Assembly: GCA_001600875.1 (NCBI GenBank)
Contig: BCLD01000013.1
Location: 1-64,000, forward strand
Origin: Solicoccozyma terricola
Lineage: Eukaryota; Basidiomycota; Tremellomycetes; Filobasidiales; Piskurozymaceae
Length of the DNA: 64,000 nt
Reading direction: 5' to 3'
Shown here piece after piece: positions 9,751 through 22,394 of the stretch (within the stretch, counting starts at the first letter, position 1; each line of letters begins with the position of its first letter). The notes beneath the pieces were generated by a model. It saw only the letters and a list, made by a program, of their open reading frames with translations. It was not told the origin of the DNA and made no database searches. Both the position numbers and the translations under genes were made by a program.

Positions 9751-11723
9751 ATGTCCGCCCTCACCGATGTCCAGGATGGAAAGAAGTACGATGTGACGAT
9801 GCTCGAGGAACACGTTATCGACCACCTTCCTCAACAAGACTCCGACACCTTCGAAGCCATGGGCCACCTTGCGAACCAGGAGGACCACGAGGAGACCGCG
9901 AAGCAAGCCCTCCGACGCTACCCCTGGACCTTCCTCTGGATGGTCTACGGGATCTGGATCATCCTCTGCTGCGCTTTTGACAACAGCGCAGGCGGGTCCG
10001 TCGTCGGTCTCCCCAAGTTCCGTGAGGACTACGGTTACGCTTTCGAGGGCAACTACGTGATCCCTGCCAACTGGCAGTCTGCCTGGTCCGGAGGACCCAA
10101 CGCTGCTCAGTTCTTTGGGACTTTCGCCACCGGATGTGAGTCATGGCTCACTCGCTCATTGGGTTTTCAAGGCCTCTCCAACTGACAGGGCCTCACTTCT
10201 CAACAGACCTCAGCGACAGACTAGGTCGCAAATGGGCCGTCTTGACCGGCTACCTCCTCCTCTTCATCGGCATCACTGTCGAGGTGGTTTCCAGCGGCGC
10301 GTCCAATCCCAACGCCATCTTCTTTGTCGGTAAAATTATCAACGGGTTTGCCATCGGTGGTCTCATCCCCACAGGCATGACCTACATCTCAGAGGTGAGT
10401 TTGGGCGCCTCTTTGCTTTGAACCCTTGAAGCTCAACCGACAGTTCTATTACGTCTCCAGATCACACCCCTCGCTCTCCGTGGCATCATGACCTCAGCTG
10501 CCGCCATCTCTTTCACCATCGGGGGCCTGATCCTTGCGGTCATCGTCAACGCGTACGGCAATTTACCCTCAGCATGGGCGTACAAGTCCAGCTTCGTCGC
10601 TCAGTACGGTATCACCGGTATCGCTTTCTTGATCTGGCCGTTCATGCCAGAGTCCCCCACTTGGCTGCTCATGCATGGCAAGGACGAGGCCGCGATAAGA
10701 TCTTTTGGTCGTCTCGGTGTCACTGGTCGAGTCCTCGAAAAGAAGATGGCCACCGTCAAGCTTACCCTCGAAGAGGCGAGCAGGGAAACCGGTGGGGCTA
10801 CCTTCCAGGAATGGTGAGCGATGTCTTCCAACTAGTGCAAGGTCCTATTACTGAGGCTCCGTCCCTTCCACAGCTTCAAGAAATCCAATCTCCGACGTAC
10901 CATCGTCGCCGCCATGCCCCTCACGATCCAGACCTTCTGCGGCGTCTACTTTGTCGCGGGATACCTTACCTACTTCATCCAACTCAGTGGGTACACCGCC
11001 CAGGCTTCCTTCACTCTCGGTATCGTCCAACAGATCCTCAGTATGACTGGGAACATGACATCCGTAAGCACCTTTATTCGGCCTTGTAGCGTCTCTCGTA
11101 CTGACTACATTCCCCTCCCCAGTGGTTCCTCATCGATCGAATCGGACGACGTCCCCTCACATTCTGGGGGCTCGCCATCCTCGCCGTCATGATGATGCTC
11201 GGTGCGGGACTCGCATCGACCGGGAAAGAGGGACCGACCAAGGGTTCCATCGCTCTCTTCTTGGCGTACTGTTATCTCTACAATGCCACCATCGGGGCCA
11301 CTGCGTACGTCGCCATGGCGGAGATTGGGACCGGGAGGTTGAGGGCCAAGACTGCGGGTTTCTCTCTCGCGTTTCAACAGCTTTGGGGTGTGAGTTGGCT
11401 ACTCCACAGCCTCCCAGTCGTCAACAACGCTGAACACTTCTTCCTCTTTCTTTCAGACCATGTGGTCCTTCACTCTCCCCTTCATCTTCAACCCAAACGC
11501 CGCCAACTTGCAAGCCAAGACCGCCTTCATCTTCGGCGGTCTTTCCATCCTCTGCTGCGTCTACATCTGGATCTACCACCCTGAGACTAAAGGGCGCAGT
11601 TACGAAGAGATGGATGAGATGTTCATCAAGGGGATTCCTGCTAGGCAGTTCGCAAGTTACGTCACTGACGCCGAAAGAAAGGGGAAGGAGGTGCAGGAGG
11701 CTGACAAGAGGGAGGTATCGTAA
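9751..11723 (+). CDS. MFS sugar transporter (hexose / alpha-glucoside permease type)
   Basis: Six exons give one clean reading: 9751-10135, 10207-10394, 10461-10813, 10874-11063, 11123-11389 and 11457-11723. All introns are GT..AG and 59-71 nt. The protein is a 12-helix sugar/H+ symporter-type permease of the plasma membrane. It has a cytoplasmic N-terminus of about 50 residues, the loop-2 signature GYLSDRLGRK rebuilt exactly across intron 1, the loop PESPTWLLMHGKDEAA, the second-half repeat FLIDRIGRRPLTF across intron 4, and the C-terminal ETKGRSYEEMDEMF that marks the sugar-porter family. That ending resembles maltose/alpha-glucoside permeases more than glucose-only carriers, but substrate cannot be read with confidence. 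It is the first intact conserved gene counting from the telomere, a common location for nutrient transporters. Confidence 0.92.
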
Positions 11724-12307
11724 GGATGGAAATGGAGTTTTCCTGTAATTGGGACGAGATACGGTTGTAGTACTGTTTTTGATGTCACACAAACCTATCT
11801 TCCGAGCGTCCCGGCGCGAATGCCTTTTCTACCCTCTGATGCCGTCCGGCTCTAAACACGGGGAAAGATCAGCCAACATCCTATCCTCGCATGGTGGGCA
11901 GTCGGTCGGTTTTTCAAGCAGGCATTGTGTGCTCAATACATGAAATCAGGCCAGCGATCAGTCCAGGCATGTAAAGAGTCGACACCCTCAAGTGTCAACT
12001 CAGGCTCCTCGAGACATTCTCCAAACCTCTCTTTCCGCTTCTCCTCTTGTTCTTCCCCGTTCTCCCTTTTTCTTTCTCTCTTTCCCTTTCTTTCTCCGGC
12101 CCTTCGCTCGTTGTAGACCTTCAGCCCATGACAGGACCCATGTATAGGGTGTATCGGGTGGAATACCCGTCTGTGGCGAATTACGTGTATTACGTGGCAG
12201 CATTATCAAATCGTCTGGAACGTCGCATCAGTTGAATACCATAGGACTCCATCGCATAAGGTCTCCACGTTCATCCCATCCTTCTACACCCCGTCCATCC
12301 TCGCGCC
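11724..12307. other. Intergenic region between transporter and CTR9
   Basis: I see no gene here. The stretch holds the transporter 3' end and the CTR9 upstream region, including a pyrimidine-rich run at about 12030-12110 on the CTR9 sense strand. Confidence 0.5.
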
Positions 12308-12388
12308 ATGGCCTCACCTGTCATCGACATCGAAGATGTGCCGGCAGAGGATGCTCAGGTCGAGTTGAAACGACCGGCCGAGTTGGAG

Positions 12389-12422
<34 letters not shown>

Positions 12423-12450
12423 TTGGACTCTCAGCTGAGCGACCCCTCAC

Positions 12451-12482
<32 letters not shown>

Positions 12483-15400
12483 NNNNNNNNNNNNNNNNNN
12501 NNNNNNNNNNNNNNNNNNNNNNNNNNNNNNNNNNNNNNNNNNNNNNNNNNNNNNNNNNNNNNNNNNNNNNNNNNNNNNNNNNCCCCCCCCCCCCCCCCCC
12601 CCCCACCCCCCAACCCACAGCCGCGAGATCCTGGAAATCGACCTCGACGATATTGTCGGTCCAGGTGGGCAAAACATTGGCCTCGAGTTCCTCAAGCAGG
12701 ATCAGTACGTGTCCAAGTCATGGATGTTGATCGCGTCAGAGCACCTCCGGCAAGGTCGTGGGGAAATGGCAGAGAGAACGCTGGTGGAGGGGCTGGGAGG
12801 TGAGAGCGAGCAGGAACCCGAGTCATGCATCGCACTAACATATTGCACCAACGCACCGCACAGTCTTCCAGCAACGCCAGGATTGGAATGGAATGAGCGA
12901 CGCCTACACGCTGCTGGCGCACATGGCTATCTCGCAAGCCAAGGGTGCGCCGAAGGTGGTTCTGAAGGACGCCAGTGAGTGGATGGAATGAGACCCACCT
13001 TGCCGCGTCCTAACCACCCCCCACCACGCCAGAATACGACACCCGAGCAGAGACCCAAGTCAAGCAGGATTTCTGGCGGCTCGCGCAAGAGCGTCTACAA
13101 AGTGCGGAGAGGTTGGCTGCTCAGGCGGATGGGAACAAGGATCGATCGCTTCGACGTTTACCTATCCTTATTGGACGAAGTGAGTGTGAAGGGGAATGTT
13201 CCACAACGAACCGCCAACCCCCGCCAACGCCCTCTCCCCCCCCACAGTTCTCCTCCTCCTCGCATCGTTCCACTTTGATGAAGCAGAACGTGCCATCAAC
13301 CAAGCTCTCCGCATTCAACCGAACAACCTCGTAGTCCTGATGTGTCAAGGTCGTCTCGGAAATGCTACGAGGAACCCTCAGATTGCGCTCAAGTCGTTCC
13401 AGCGAATTCTCGCCCTCGACCCTGACTTTTCACCGGATCCGAGGGTGGGATTAGGGCTTGCGTTCTGGCAGTCTGGTGACGTTCAAAAGGCAAAGTTGGC
13501 TTGGAGACGTGCGCTGGAGAGGGTGGGTTTTGGATGATGTGGGTAGAAGACGGCGCCCTGCGACTGACCACGCTATACAGGACCCGGAATGTCACGGCGC
13601 TCGTATGCTACTAGCAACGTCAGAGGGCAACGACGCTCGAGACCTCAACTTGACGCTATCCTCCGACAAGAGGCAAGATCTGGCCATCGCGTCGTTGAAC
13701 AGTCTCGTCCAGCTTTTCAACAAGACGGGGAAGACCTCGGCTCCAGCAGCACTGGCGATGGTACGAAATGTGGAAGTCAAGGGTCAGGTGTCGATGGTGA
13801 GTTGGCTTGGGGGCCCCGATCCCACCTCTGGCCATCTTCTTTAACCCGTCCTCTCCTCCACAGGCAATCAAGCTAGTCGAACGAGCCATCCAGTTTTCCG
13901 ACACGATGGCACACACTCGTCGTGGTATTTCCGAGCGAACCAGATTGGCGTACGTCGAGGGTGACATGAGAGGTGTCTCTGCCTACGCGGAACGAGCAAA
14001 GATGGATAAGATTCCTGACATCACGGTGGAGGTGGTGCGCGCTCAGGTGGCCATCCAGCAAGGTGTGTATACGTTGTTTATGCGGTTAAGGGTACACCCA
14101 CTCACCCCCCCCCCCTAACCCCCCCACAGGCAACCAACGAGAGGCACTGGCTATCATGGAAGAGCTGTATAAAAAGGTCGGTCCCACAGCACCCATCGAG
14201 GTGACTTGGCTCTACGCTATGCTCCTGGCCTTCCCATACCCGGGTACGAGTAGCGAGCAACGATCCGCGTGGACGAGGGAATCCCGCGATATCCTCGATC
14301 GACTCCACGAGCAGGTCAAGGCCGCGAGAAATGCTGGACCTACCGCCGCTGCCAAACTACGAGGTCTCGCCGAGGACCCCGAAACGTTCGTGCTGCTAGC
14401 CCGGCTGTGGCAGACGGATGACCTCGACAAGGCGATCGGCGCGTACCAGACGGCGATCTCCATCCACACCCTTCAGCGTGCTGGCGAAGATGCGACCGAC
14501 AACCTCAAACGGTGGAAACTCGACAACAACCTGGCTTCGCTGTATCATTTGCAAGGGAATCTCGAAAGTGCGACGCAGTTGTACGAGGATGTCGTTTCGG
14601 CGATCGCAGAGCCCAAATCCCCGGACGAGGAAGCGCTGCAATCGACGGTGCTCTACAACCTCGGTCGTGCGTACGAAGACGCCAAGGACTATCATCGTGC
14701 CATCGAGGCATATCGAGGGCTGCTCTTCAGGCATCCAGAGTATATTCATGGTGAGTCGTCGTCGTCGTCGTACCTGCACCAGCAACCTGGAGCGCTAACC
14801 CCCCCCCCCCCCCCAGCCAAAATCCGTCTCTCCGAGATCGCCTATGTGTCCGGCCGGATCTTGGAATCCGACTCCCTGCTCAAAGAAGCCAACCTCAGTC
14901 AGCCAAGCGATCTACACCTCCGTGGCTACGTGCAACACCATCTCTTCCGCCAGGGGAATTGGGAGATGCTCGCTCCATTCGCTCAACAATCGCGTGTGAA
15001 ATACCCCGACGACGTTCAGACTTGGTGTATCCTCGGAGCCTGCCACTACCGCGATGGACGAGAGTCCAAGGCGCCGCATAACGATCGGTTGAAGGACTTT
15101 TGCAAATCCGGTGAGGCATACAACCAGGCGTTGGCGGCCGATCCGGCGTGTGCCGTGGCTGCTCAAGGTCTAGCGATTGCCATCGCAGAGGATGCAATGG
15201 CTACCAAGCCGTCGGAACTGCTGGGTGGAGAGGAGATGTCAAAATCGGCGAGACTCAAGAACGCGGACGCAGCGCTGGCCATCTTTAGTCGTGTAAAGGA
15301 TTCGTTGAGTGATGGCAGTGTGTTCGTGAATTCTGGTCATTGTTACTTTATCAAGGGTGATGAGGAGCGGGCGATCGAGTCGGTGGGTGGAGCGAACAAC

Positions 15401-16676
15401 CTGATGAATTTTGTTCGCGGCTAACACTCGACCCCCCTCGTAGTACGGTGCGGCGTCCATCATCTACCAACATCAAAACGTTCAGGCCCTGCTGTACCTG
15501 ACCCGTGCCCATTACCAGCTTGGAACGAGGAAATCCAACTTTTCCGCAATGCTCAAGGCGCTTAGCTTTTGTCAAAAGGTGAGGGGAGGTCCGGGCGGAC
15601 GAGAGGAATCATTGAATCACCGGCTGACGCGCGCGCTTCACATCAGGCCCTGCGACTACGACCGGCTGATCAAACCATTCTATACAACGTCGCTATGATC
15701 GAACAAAAGGCAGCCGAGCTGCTTCTTGGTCTACCATCTGCTGAGCGCACACTAGCCGAACTGGAGCAAGCTATCGGTTTGGCTGAGCATTCCATCGTGT
15801 GAGTCTGCGTGTCCGAACGCGTCGTTGCATGAAACCCCCCCATCTGAGACCCCCAGCACAGGCTCTTCCGAACCCTCGCCGATGTCCGCCGCGATCGATC
15901 GCTATCGTACGACCCTGATCTCGCCGACCAGCGATCGAAATACGGAGAGAGTCTACTCAGGAAAGCCGGCGATCAGCGACAGCAACAGGAAGCGTATGAA
16001 AGCAGTCAGACCGAAAAGGACACTGCGGCAAAGCGGAGAAGAGCAGAGGAGAGGTCGAGGATCGAGGAGTTGGAAAGGGTTAAAATCCGGGAAGCTCAAC
16101 AACGAGCCGAGGAGGAGGCGGAGATCCTGCGAGAGCAAAAAGAGCAAGCGCGAGCTTGGGCGCAACAGACCCGTTTGGCGGAAGAGGAAGAGGAGATTCG
16201 TAAAAGCGAGATCCAAAGATCGCGCCGTGAGCGAAAGGAACAAGAAGCTACTTACAGCGGTGGCGAAGGCGGCGGGGAGAGAAAGTCCAAGCGCAAGTCA
16301 AAGAAGAAGAAGAAGGAAGACAGTCCGGTGGAGGAAGGGATGGCAGTGGACGAGGACGAAGCGGAGGCCACTGACGAGGAATCCGCGATGAGATCGCCAT
16401 CGAAAGTGAGTCCGACGTGGTCGTTTTCAAGAATCTGAACGAGCTGACCCAAACCCCCGCCAGGACGTCATTCCTCGAATCAAGCCCAAAAAGAAGCGAC
16501 CAGCCGTGATTGACCCGGATGGCGAAGAAGCAGAGGATGCTAGTCGGCCGCTGAAAAAGACCAAGATGTAGGTGTTATTCGACTCTACCATCCTCGTACA
16601 CGCCAAGCTGACTGGTACTCCGATGCCCTCTCGTAGCAAATCGGTTGCTGTGTTGAGCGACACTGACTCGGATTGA
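12308..16676 (+). CDS. CTR9: CTR9, Paf1-complex TPR subunit (interrupted by a sequence gap)
   Basis: CTR9 is the TPR scaffold of the nuclear Paf1 complex, which travels with RNA polymerase II and promotes histone modification and elongation. After the start MASPVIDIEDVP, the conserved N-terminal segment EILEIDLDDIVGPGQNIGLE is visible at about 12627-12690. Many TPR helices follow (13250-15780), for example in the exon 14120-14750 with NLASLYHLQGNLESATQLYE. The C-terminus has a long Arg/Glu/Lys-rich coiled segment (15950-16400) and an acidic end, SKSVAVLSDTDSD, built across a last intron (about 16567-16636). About a dozen exons are implied. Poly(C) runs and 100 N bases (12483-12582) break the region between exon 1 and the conserved start, so that junction cannot be resolved and the proline run predicted there is not trustworthy. 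Confidence 0.9.
12390..12604. other. Assembly gap of 100 N flanked by poly(C)
   Basis: Two C runs of roughly 30 bases each (12390-12422 and about 12452-12482) precede 100 N (12483-12582), and a third C run follows. A gap of exactly 100 N is usually a placeholder of unknown size. It lies in the CTR9 5' region, just before an intron acceptor. Confidence 0.9.
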
Positions 16677-16725
16677 ACTGGGTCGTAATATCATCACATT
16701 TCGTTACTGTACGCTGCCATGCATT

Positions 16726-17741
16726 CTACTCCTCCAAACACATCTGGATGAAATACTCGTGAATGCGAATATCGGGACTAAGTTCAGGATGAAACGACGT
16801 GACCAGCTTCTTCCCCTGACGGAGCATGACGATTCGGAGTGCATCCTCTTGCGCTGGACCCCATGGATGTGTCTGTTCATCGGGTAGAGTCGCTGCCATG
16901 TCCGATGGCAAGACGCAGAGTGGTTGTAAAGGGAGGGACTTTGCGGACGGCGGGAGAAAGGAGTGAATGGCTGGCGCTCGGATAAAGATGCCAGGGAAGG
17001 CGATCGAGTCATCATGGAGGCAAGGGATGTGAAGAGGAGCTTCAAAGGATTCGAGTTGTCCTGTGCGGAGCTGAGGGTTTCAGATTTATGGCCCGCCCTG
17101 CGCCGCGCCTTGGGCATCCATGCACTCACCACCGTACAAATTCCTCACCACCCTCATCGTCGGTATCCCGTCCAATCCCTTCTGTGGCTTCTTCCCACCG
17201 CTAATCCCGTCCCTGCCTGCCATGAGAATCATACCGGCACATGATCCCCAGACGGGACGTGACGGATCAGTCATAAAATCTTCCAGCGCTTCGAGTAGTC
17301 CAGGTTGACGAGAAGCTTGGGAGAGCATCACTGTGGATTCACCACCTGGTATGACTAGAGCTTGACATGTCTACGAGAGCGAGGGGGGGGGGGNGGGGGG
17401 ATAAAGTCGTCGGATGATAGAAAAACAACGGTACTCGCCGACTCACCTGCAGCTCCTCTAATATCCTAACTGCGTGAATTACAAGCTGGACGCCGTTAGG
17501 AGCTTGGACACTGGAGGGAATTGTACGAAATACGACCCGATGTCAGCGAATGTTTTCTGCACCGCAAGACTGACTGGATCTCACCGGTTGAGGTGATTGA
17601 TGTGCTCGATGAAAGCTCCTTGAAGAGCTGTTGGGGAGAGAATGAAATGAATGCCGCCGGACGGTTAGAATCAGCTTGACAAAGTGTCGATCGACGGTCG
17701 CGGTTCTCACCCAGCACGCCGATGGTATACGAGCGAGTCAT
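16726..17741 (-). CDS. PDX2: Pyridoxal 5'-phosphate synthase glutaminase subunit
   Basis: Class I glutamine amidotransferase that hydrolyses glutamine and channels ammonia to the Pdx1 synthase in vitamin B6 synthesis (Sno1 in yeast). Exons read on the minus strand give MTRSYTIGVL, then ALQGAFIEHINHLN, then ALVIPGGESTVM, then VWGSCAGMILMAG with the nucleophile Cys, then RNLYGGQLESFEAPL rebuilt across an intron. The last exon carries SFHPELSPD with the catalytic His and Glu and ends ...HEYFIQMCLEE. All catalytic residues are present. An intronic poly(G) run with one N (about 17387-17400) is poly(C) on the coding strand. The gene converges on CTR9 with only about 50 bp between stop codons and is divergent from the polymerase gamma gene, with about 200 bp between their starts. 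Confidence 0.93.
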
Positions 17742-17938
17742 GGTGGTGTACGTGCTGAGCCTGCGGGGGGATGACGATGCGATGCGATGATGTTGGTTGG
17801 TGGACACCCCCAAGAAGAGTTGAACATGGTCTGACCCTCCTCGCCGATCGGTCACGTGCCTGAAATCATCAACAACCTCCCCCGAGCCAACAGCGTCCAA
17901 CAGGCGACGGGTAGGGACACCCACCACCATCCATCACC

Positions 17939-20900
17939 ATGCTCGGGGTGGCCAAACACCTCAACGTCTCCGCATGCTGCTCATGTTCCCAGCGTCGGCT
18001 CGCTTCTAAATACTCTCGCGTATCCCAAAACGACGATGCAGCGACCAAATCACATCGGAAGATCGAGCAGGAAGACTATTTGTTCTCGCTACAGATAGCA
18101 GCAAAGCAGAAGGAACTGGAAAGACAGAGAAGGGCTTTGAGGTATGGAGACGAGGATGACGTCGTCGACGTCGACGCCTCTGGATTACAGGCGGAGATGG
18201 CGAGTGACATTCTAGCAGATCTGGAGATCAAAGGTAGGTCCGTCGTGGCCTGAATGATTGGCAGCACCGTAATTAATTCATCAACCCAACCGCCCCTTCA
18301 CCAGGAACCCGCCGAAAACTACCAAGGCTGCTTGATAGACCGAGTTTTGCGAAACTGAACCCTCTCCCACCCCCTCCCGAGGATCCGCCACCAGACAGAG
18401 GACTCACCAAACAAGACCTGCAGGTCGTGGAGACGGTCGAGCCAGGGATACTATCAGCGGAAGAAAACGCAGAGCAGGACGTCAAACCCATTCGTCGCAA
18501 CGCCGTCGGTGTCCAACTTCTCTCCCCATCCCTTCACCGCCAGCTTTTTCCCGGCCCACCGCTCCCCAAACCTCCAAAATCCCTCGAACAAATATCAAAG
18601 CGTCATCTCAAGGACAATGATCTGAACATATCAGGTGCTGCCATCCTACCAGAGATCTCCTTCAACATGCCTGCACTGCAAGGTGGAAACATCCGAGAAC
18701 ATTTTCATCGTTTAGGAGAGATGACGGCCCAGCCTTTCCTCGGTATGGCGCAGGAGTTTGCCACGATAGACCTCCCGCCAACACCCACCTCCTGGGACAC
18801 GACTGGTCCCGGATGGGTCCGCTACGGAGCAGACGGCGTGGAAAGGGTGAAAGACCTGGGAGACGAGCGGTTGGTTTGTTTTGACGTCGAGACCCTATAC
18901 CTACTATCACCTTATCCCGTCATGGCAACCGCCGCTACCCCTTCCGCCTGGTATTCCTGGCTTTCGCCTGCTATTTTCGCTGATGATTCAGCGGAGCCAT
19001 CGGTGGCCTCTTCGATGATACCACTTGGTGACCGCGTGCCACGTCTCGTCGTTGGCCACAACGTAGGCTACGATCGAGCCCGTGTTTCGGACGAATATCA
19101 CCTCGACCGATCCAGCAATAGATGGCTGGATACTCTCAGTCTCCATGTCGCCACAAAGGGAATAACCTCGGTTCAACGACCTGCATGGCAGAAGCGACGC
19201 AAGGAAAAAGCACTCGATCATCAACAGAGAGAGGAAATTGTCGAGTATGTAAAGATGCTGGAGCGGGAGGGTCGGGAGGGCCGGGAGGAGGAAGTAGAAC
19301 AAACGACAAAGGAATTGGAAGACGCTCTCGACGATGTCGTCTCTGCTCTCAACGACGGCGAGACTGGCGAGAATGCCTCAAAGCGGTGGGAAGATGTCAC
19401 ATCCTCCAATTCTCTCGCCGAAGTGGCTCGCTTACATTGTGGTATCAAGGTCGACAAGTCGATCCGGAACACGTTTGGGATGCCAAGCATCACATCGGCA
19501 ACACAACTTGGCCCGGATCTCGACGCTCTACTATCGTACTGCGCAAAAGACGTCGAGATCACACACAAAGTCCTTCGAAAAGTCCTCCCTCTATTCCTCG
19601 AGTCGTGTCCCCACCCGGCGTCGTTTTCAGGGGCGTTGGGGATGGGCAATCCGTTCCTGCCCATCGACAAGTCGTGGAAAGATTACCTCCATCGATCGGA
19701 AAGCAAATACCGTGAACTCGAGGGCGGTGTAAAAGCCGTGTTGTGGCAGCTGGCGTACAAGTTGAAGAAGCGAGGGCCCTTGGAAGGGGATCCGTGGACG
19801 ACACAGCTGGATTGGTCGCCAAAGGCGGCGAGGTGGGCAAACGATGAGGTGGAAGGGGCGGAGGAGCATGCCGAGGCGGAGGAGAGTGCGCGGGATGCTT
19901 CTGCCACCGCCGCCGCCATCCCACCACCCGTCGATCTGGTAACGACGGAATCACCACGCTGGCGAGAAGCCGTTCGTAGCCACCTCGGCAGTAAATCGCT
20001 AGACAACTCCATACCGTACCTCCTCCAAGTCACCTGCAAAGGCTACCCAGTCGTCAGGTCTCGCGCATATCGTTGGCTCTTTCAAGTACCGCGATCCGAG
20101 ATAGACCATGCGCTTGGACTGGGACACGGTGACGAGGTGGAATTCACGGGCTCTCCACACGACCAATGGCTGCAGGACCAACGGGCAGACTTTGCCTTTT
20201 TCCCCGTAGGGCGCAAGACCAAAGGAAAACTCGCTTCGGTATCGAATCTCTTCGCCAAGAAACGTGACAAGGACTGGGAGAAGGGTGTTTTGAAGTCGGC
20301 ATATCCGGATGTTGTCCAGGCATTGGCCTCGCCCACCCCAGCGACCCTTGCCACGCTCCAAGACATCAGCGATACAATCACCCGACCCGACTCTTACCTC
20401 CCATGGTCCGCATGTCTCGACTGGTCGTCGTCTCGTAAACCGTCTCGTAAAACCTCCCGACCCGAGCGCGGCCCGACGACGACGTGGCCAAAGTGGTTCT
20501 GGGAGTTATCAGCGCCCGAGTCACGTCTGGCCAAAGGCGAGCTGGACCTGACGGTAAGGAAGAGGATATCGCCGATTCTCCTTCGCATGCAGTGGAAGGG
20601 TCACCCGCTGGTCTACAGCAGGGAACATGGTTGGATCTTTCGAGCGTCGTCAGGCGAGGATGTGACCGAGACCCTCGTCGCTTTCACCACGCATGCAGGG
20701 GACGTGGACGCTGCTCTTGCCAATGATACCCACGGCTCCTACTACAAACTCCCGCACCCTGATGGCGACAAGGCAAACGTCGGTAACCCACTCTCAAAGA
20801 GTTTCCTGCGGTACGTCGACAACGGCACGCTACGCTCCGCGCCGCCATCCGAGGGCATCGAGGACGATGGCACCGCTGCAGCGGCTGCCGATGCGATGAG

Positions 20901-22284
20901 CATGAACTCGCAATGCAGCTATTGGGTGTCAGCGAGAGAGCGCATTCTTGGTCAGATGGCGGTTTACCAGGAAGCTGATGAAATGGGTATCGCTGCCGGG
21001 CACGGCATGATCCTCCCTCAAGTCATCACGATGGGAACTGTAACGCGGAGAGCGGTGGAAAACACCTGGCTCACCGCCTCCAACGCCAAGAAGAATCGTG
21101 TCGGCTCCGAGCTCAAGGCGATGATCCGCGCTCCGCCGGGTTATGCAATCGTTGGCGCTGACGTCGATTCCGAGGAACTGTGGATTGCGAGCGTGATGGG
21201 AGATGCGCAGTTTGGTATGCACGGCGCGTCTGCAATCGGTTGGATGACGCTGGAGGGTACAAAGTCGGCCGGCACTGATCTGCACAGCAAGACGGCCAAG
21301 ATTCTGGGTACCTCGAGAGACGCCGCCAAGGTGTTCAACTACTCGCGAATTTATGGCGCCGGCGTAAAGCACGCCGTCCAGTTGCTAAGACAGAATGACG
21401 CCGGACTGAGCGAGGAGGAGGCGGTAAAACGTGCCCAAGATTTATACACTGCGACAAAGGGTAAAAAGACGTGGTTGCCCAAGGCCCATCGGATGGTGGT
21501 CACTCCGGATGGCAAGGTTACCGCGTCGGCGCAGCATGTGTGGCATGGCGGCTCGGAGACGTATCTTTTCAACACGCTGGAAGGGATCGCTGGTCATCGA
21601 ATACCTCGTACGCCAGCGCTAGGGTGTGGCATTACCGACGCATTGAAGAAAAAGTACCTTCCCAACGACGGCGTGTTTGGCTCTGATTATCTACCATCCC
21701 GCATCAATTGGGTCGTCCAATCCTCTGGCGTCGACTACCTCCATCTCCTCATCGTATCGATGGAGTACCTGTGTCAAAAGTACGGAGTGGACGCACGGTA
21801 CATGGTGTCTGTGCACGACGAGGTCCGTTACCTGGTTCGTGAGCATGATAAGTACCGTGCAGCGCTCGCTCTTCAAATCGCCAACGCATGGACCCGAGCG
21901 TTATTCTGCTACAACATCGGCATGGACGACTTGCCACAGGGAGTTGCGTTCTTTTCCGCTGTAGACATTGACCATGTCTTCCGCAAAGAGGTGGATATGC
22001 CGTGTGTCACGCCCTCACAAACTGTTCCGATACCGAACGGGGAGAGCGTGGACATCCTCGCCGTGCTGGAAAAGACGGGTGGGACTTTGGGAGTGGAGCG
22101 GGATGTTGGATTGTTGTCCGCCGCACCCATCCAACTCACCCCGATACCCGAGTTGTGGAATTTGAGAGCGCGCAAGCATGTGGATTTCTTGCAGGCGCAA
22201 GCGAGCAAAGGCTCGGAGGGGGCTATGAGGTGGTTGATCGAGGAGGCAGCGAGGGCGAGGCGGGGGGTGGAGGGTTCCTCTTGA
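17939..22284 (+). CDS. MIP1: Mitochondrial DNA polymerase gamma
   Basis: Family A polymerase that replicates and proofreads mitochondrial DNA. Two exons (17939-18233 and 18305-22284) give 1424 residues. The N-terminus is Ser/Arg/Cys-rich without early acidic residues, consistent with a mitochondrial presequence. Exonuclease motifs are present: Exo I with FDVE (Asp292, Glu294), Exo II GHNVGYD (Asp355) and Exo III YCAKDVEITHKV (Asp514). Polymerase motif A is GADVDSEELWIASVMGDA (first Asp about 1051), motif B is RDAAKVFNYSRIYGAG, and motif C is VSVHDEVRYLV (Asp about 1270). All catalytic aspartates are intact. It is longer than yeast Mip1 because of spacer insertions. It is nearly intronless in an otherwise intron-rich region. 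Confidence 0.97.
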
Positions 22285-22394
22285 TTCTATTAGTCATTAA
22301 ACGGTTATTCCCAGGTATACATGCGACTAGATATTCTAAATCTTTGTCTACGTTGTTGTCCCTCTCAGAGGGACTGCGTCTACGCCGTCATCTA

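Noticed and set aside
12308..12730. Long proline-rich N-terminus of CTR9 (and poly-Gly frames on the other strand)
   Set aside because: The proline and glycine codons come only from homopolymer C/G runs and 100 N bases; CTR9 proteins have no such segment.
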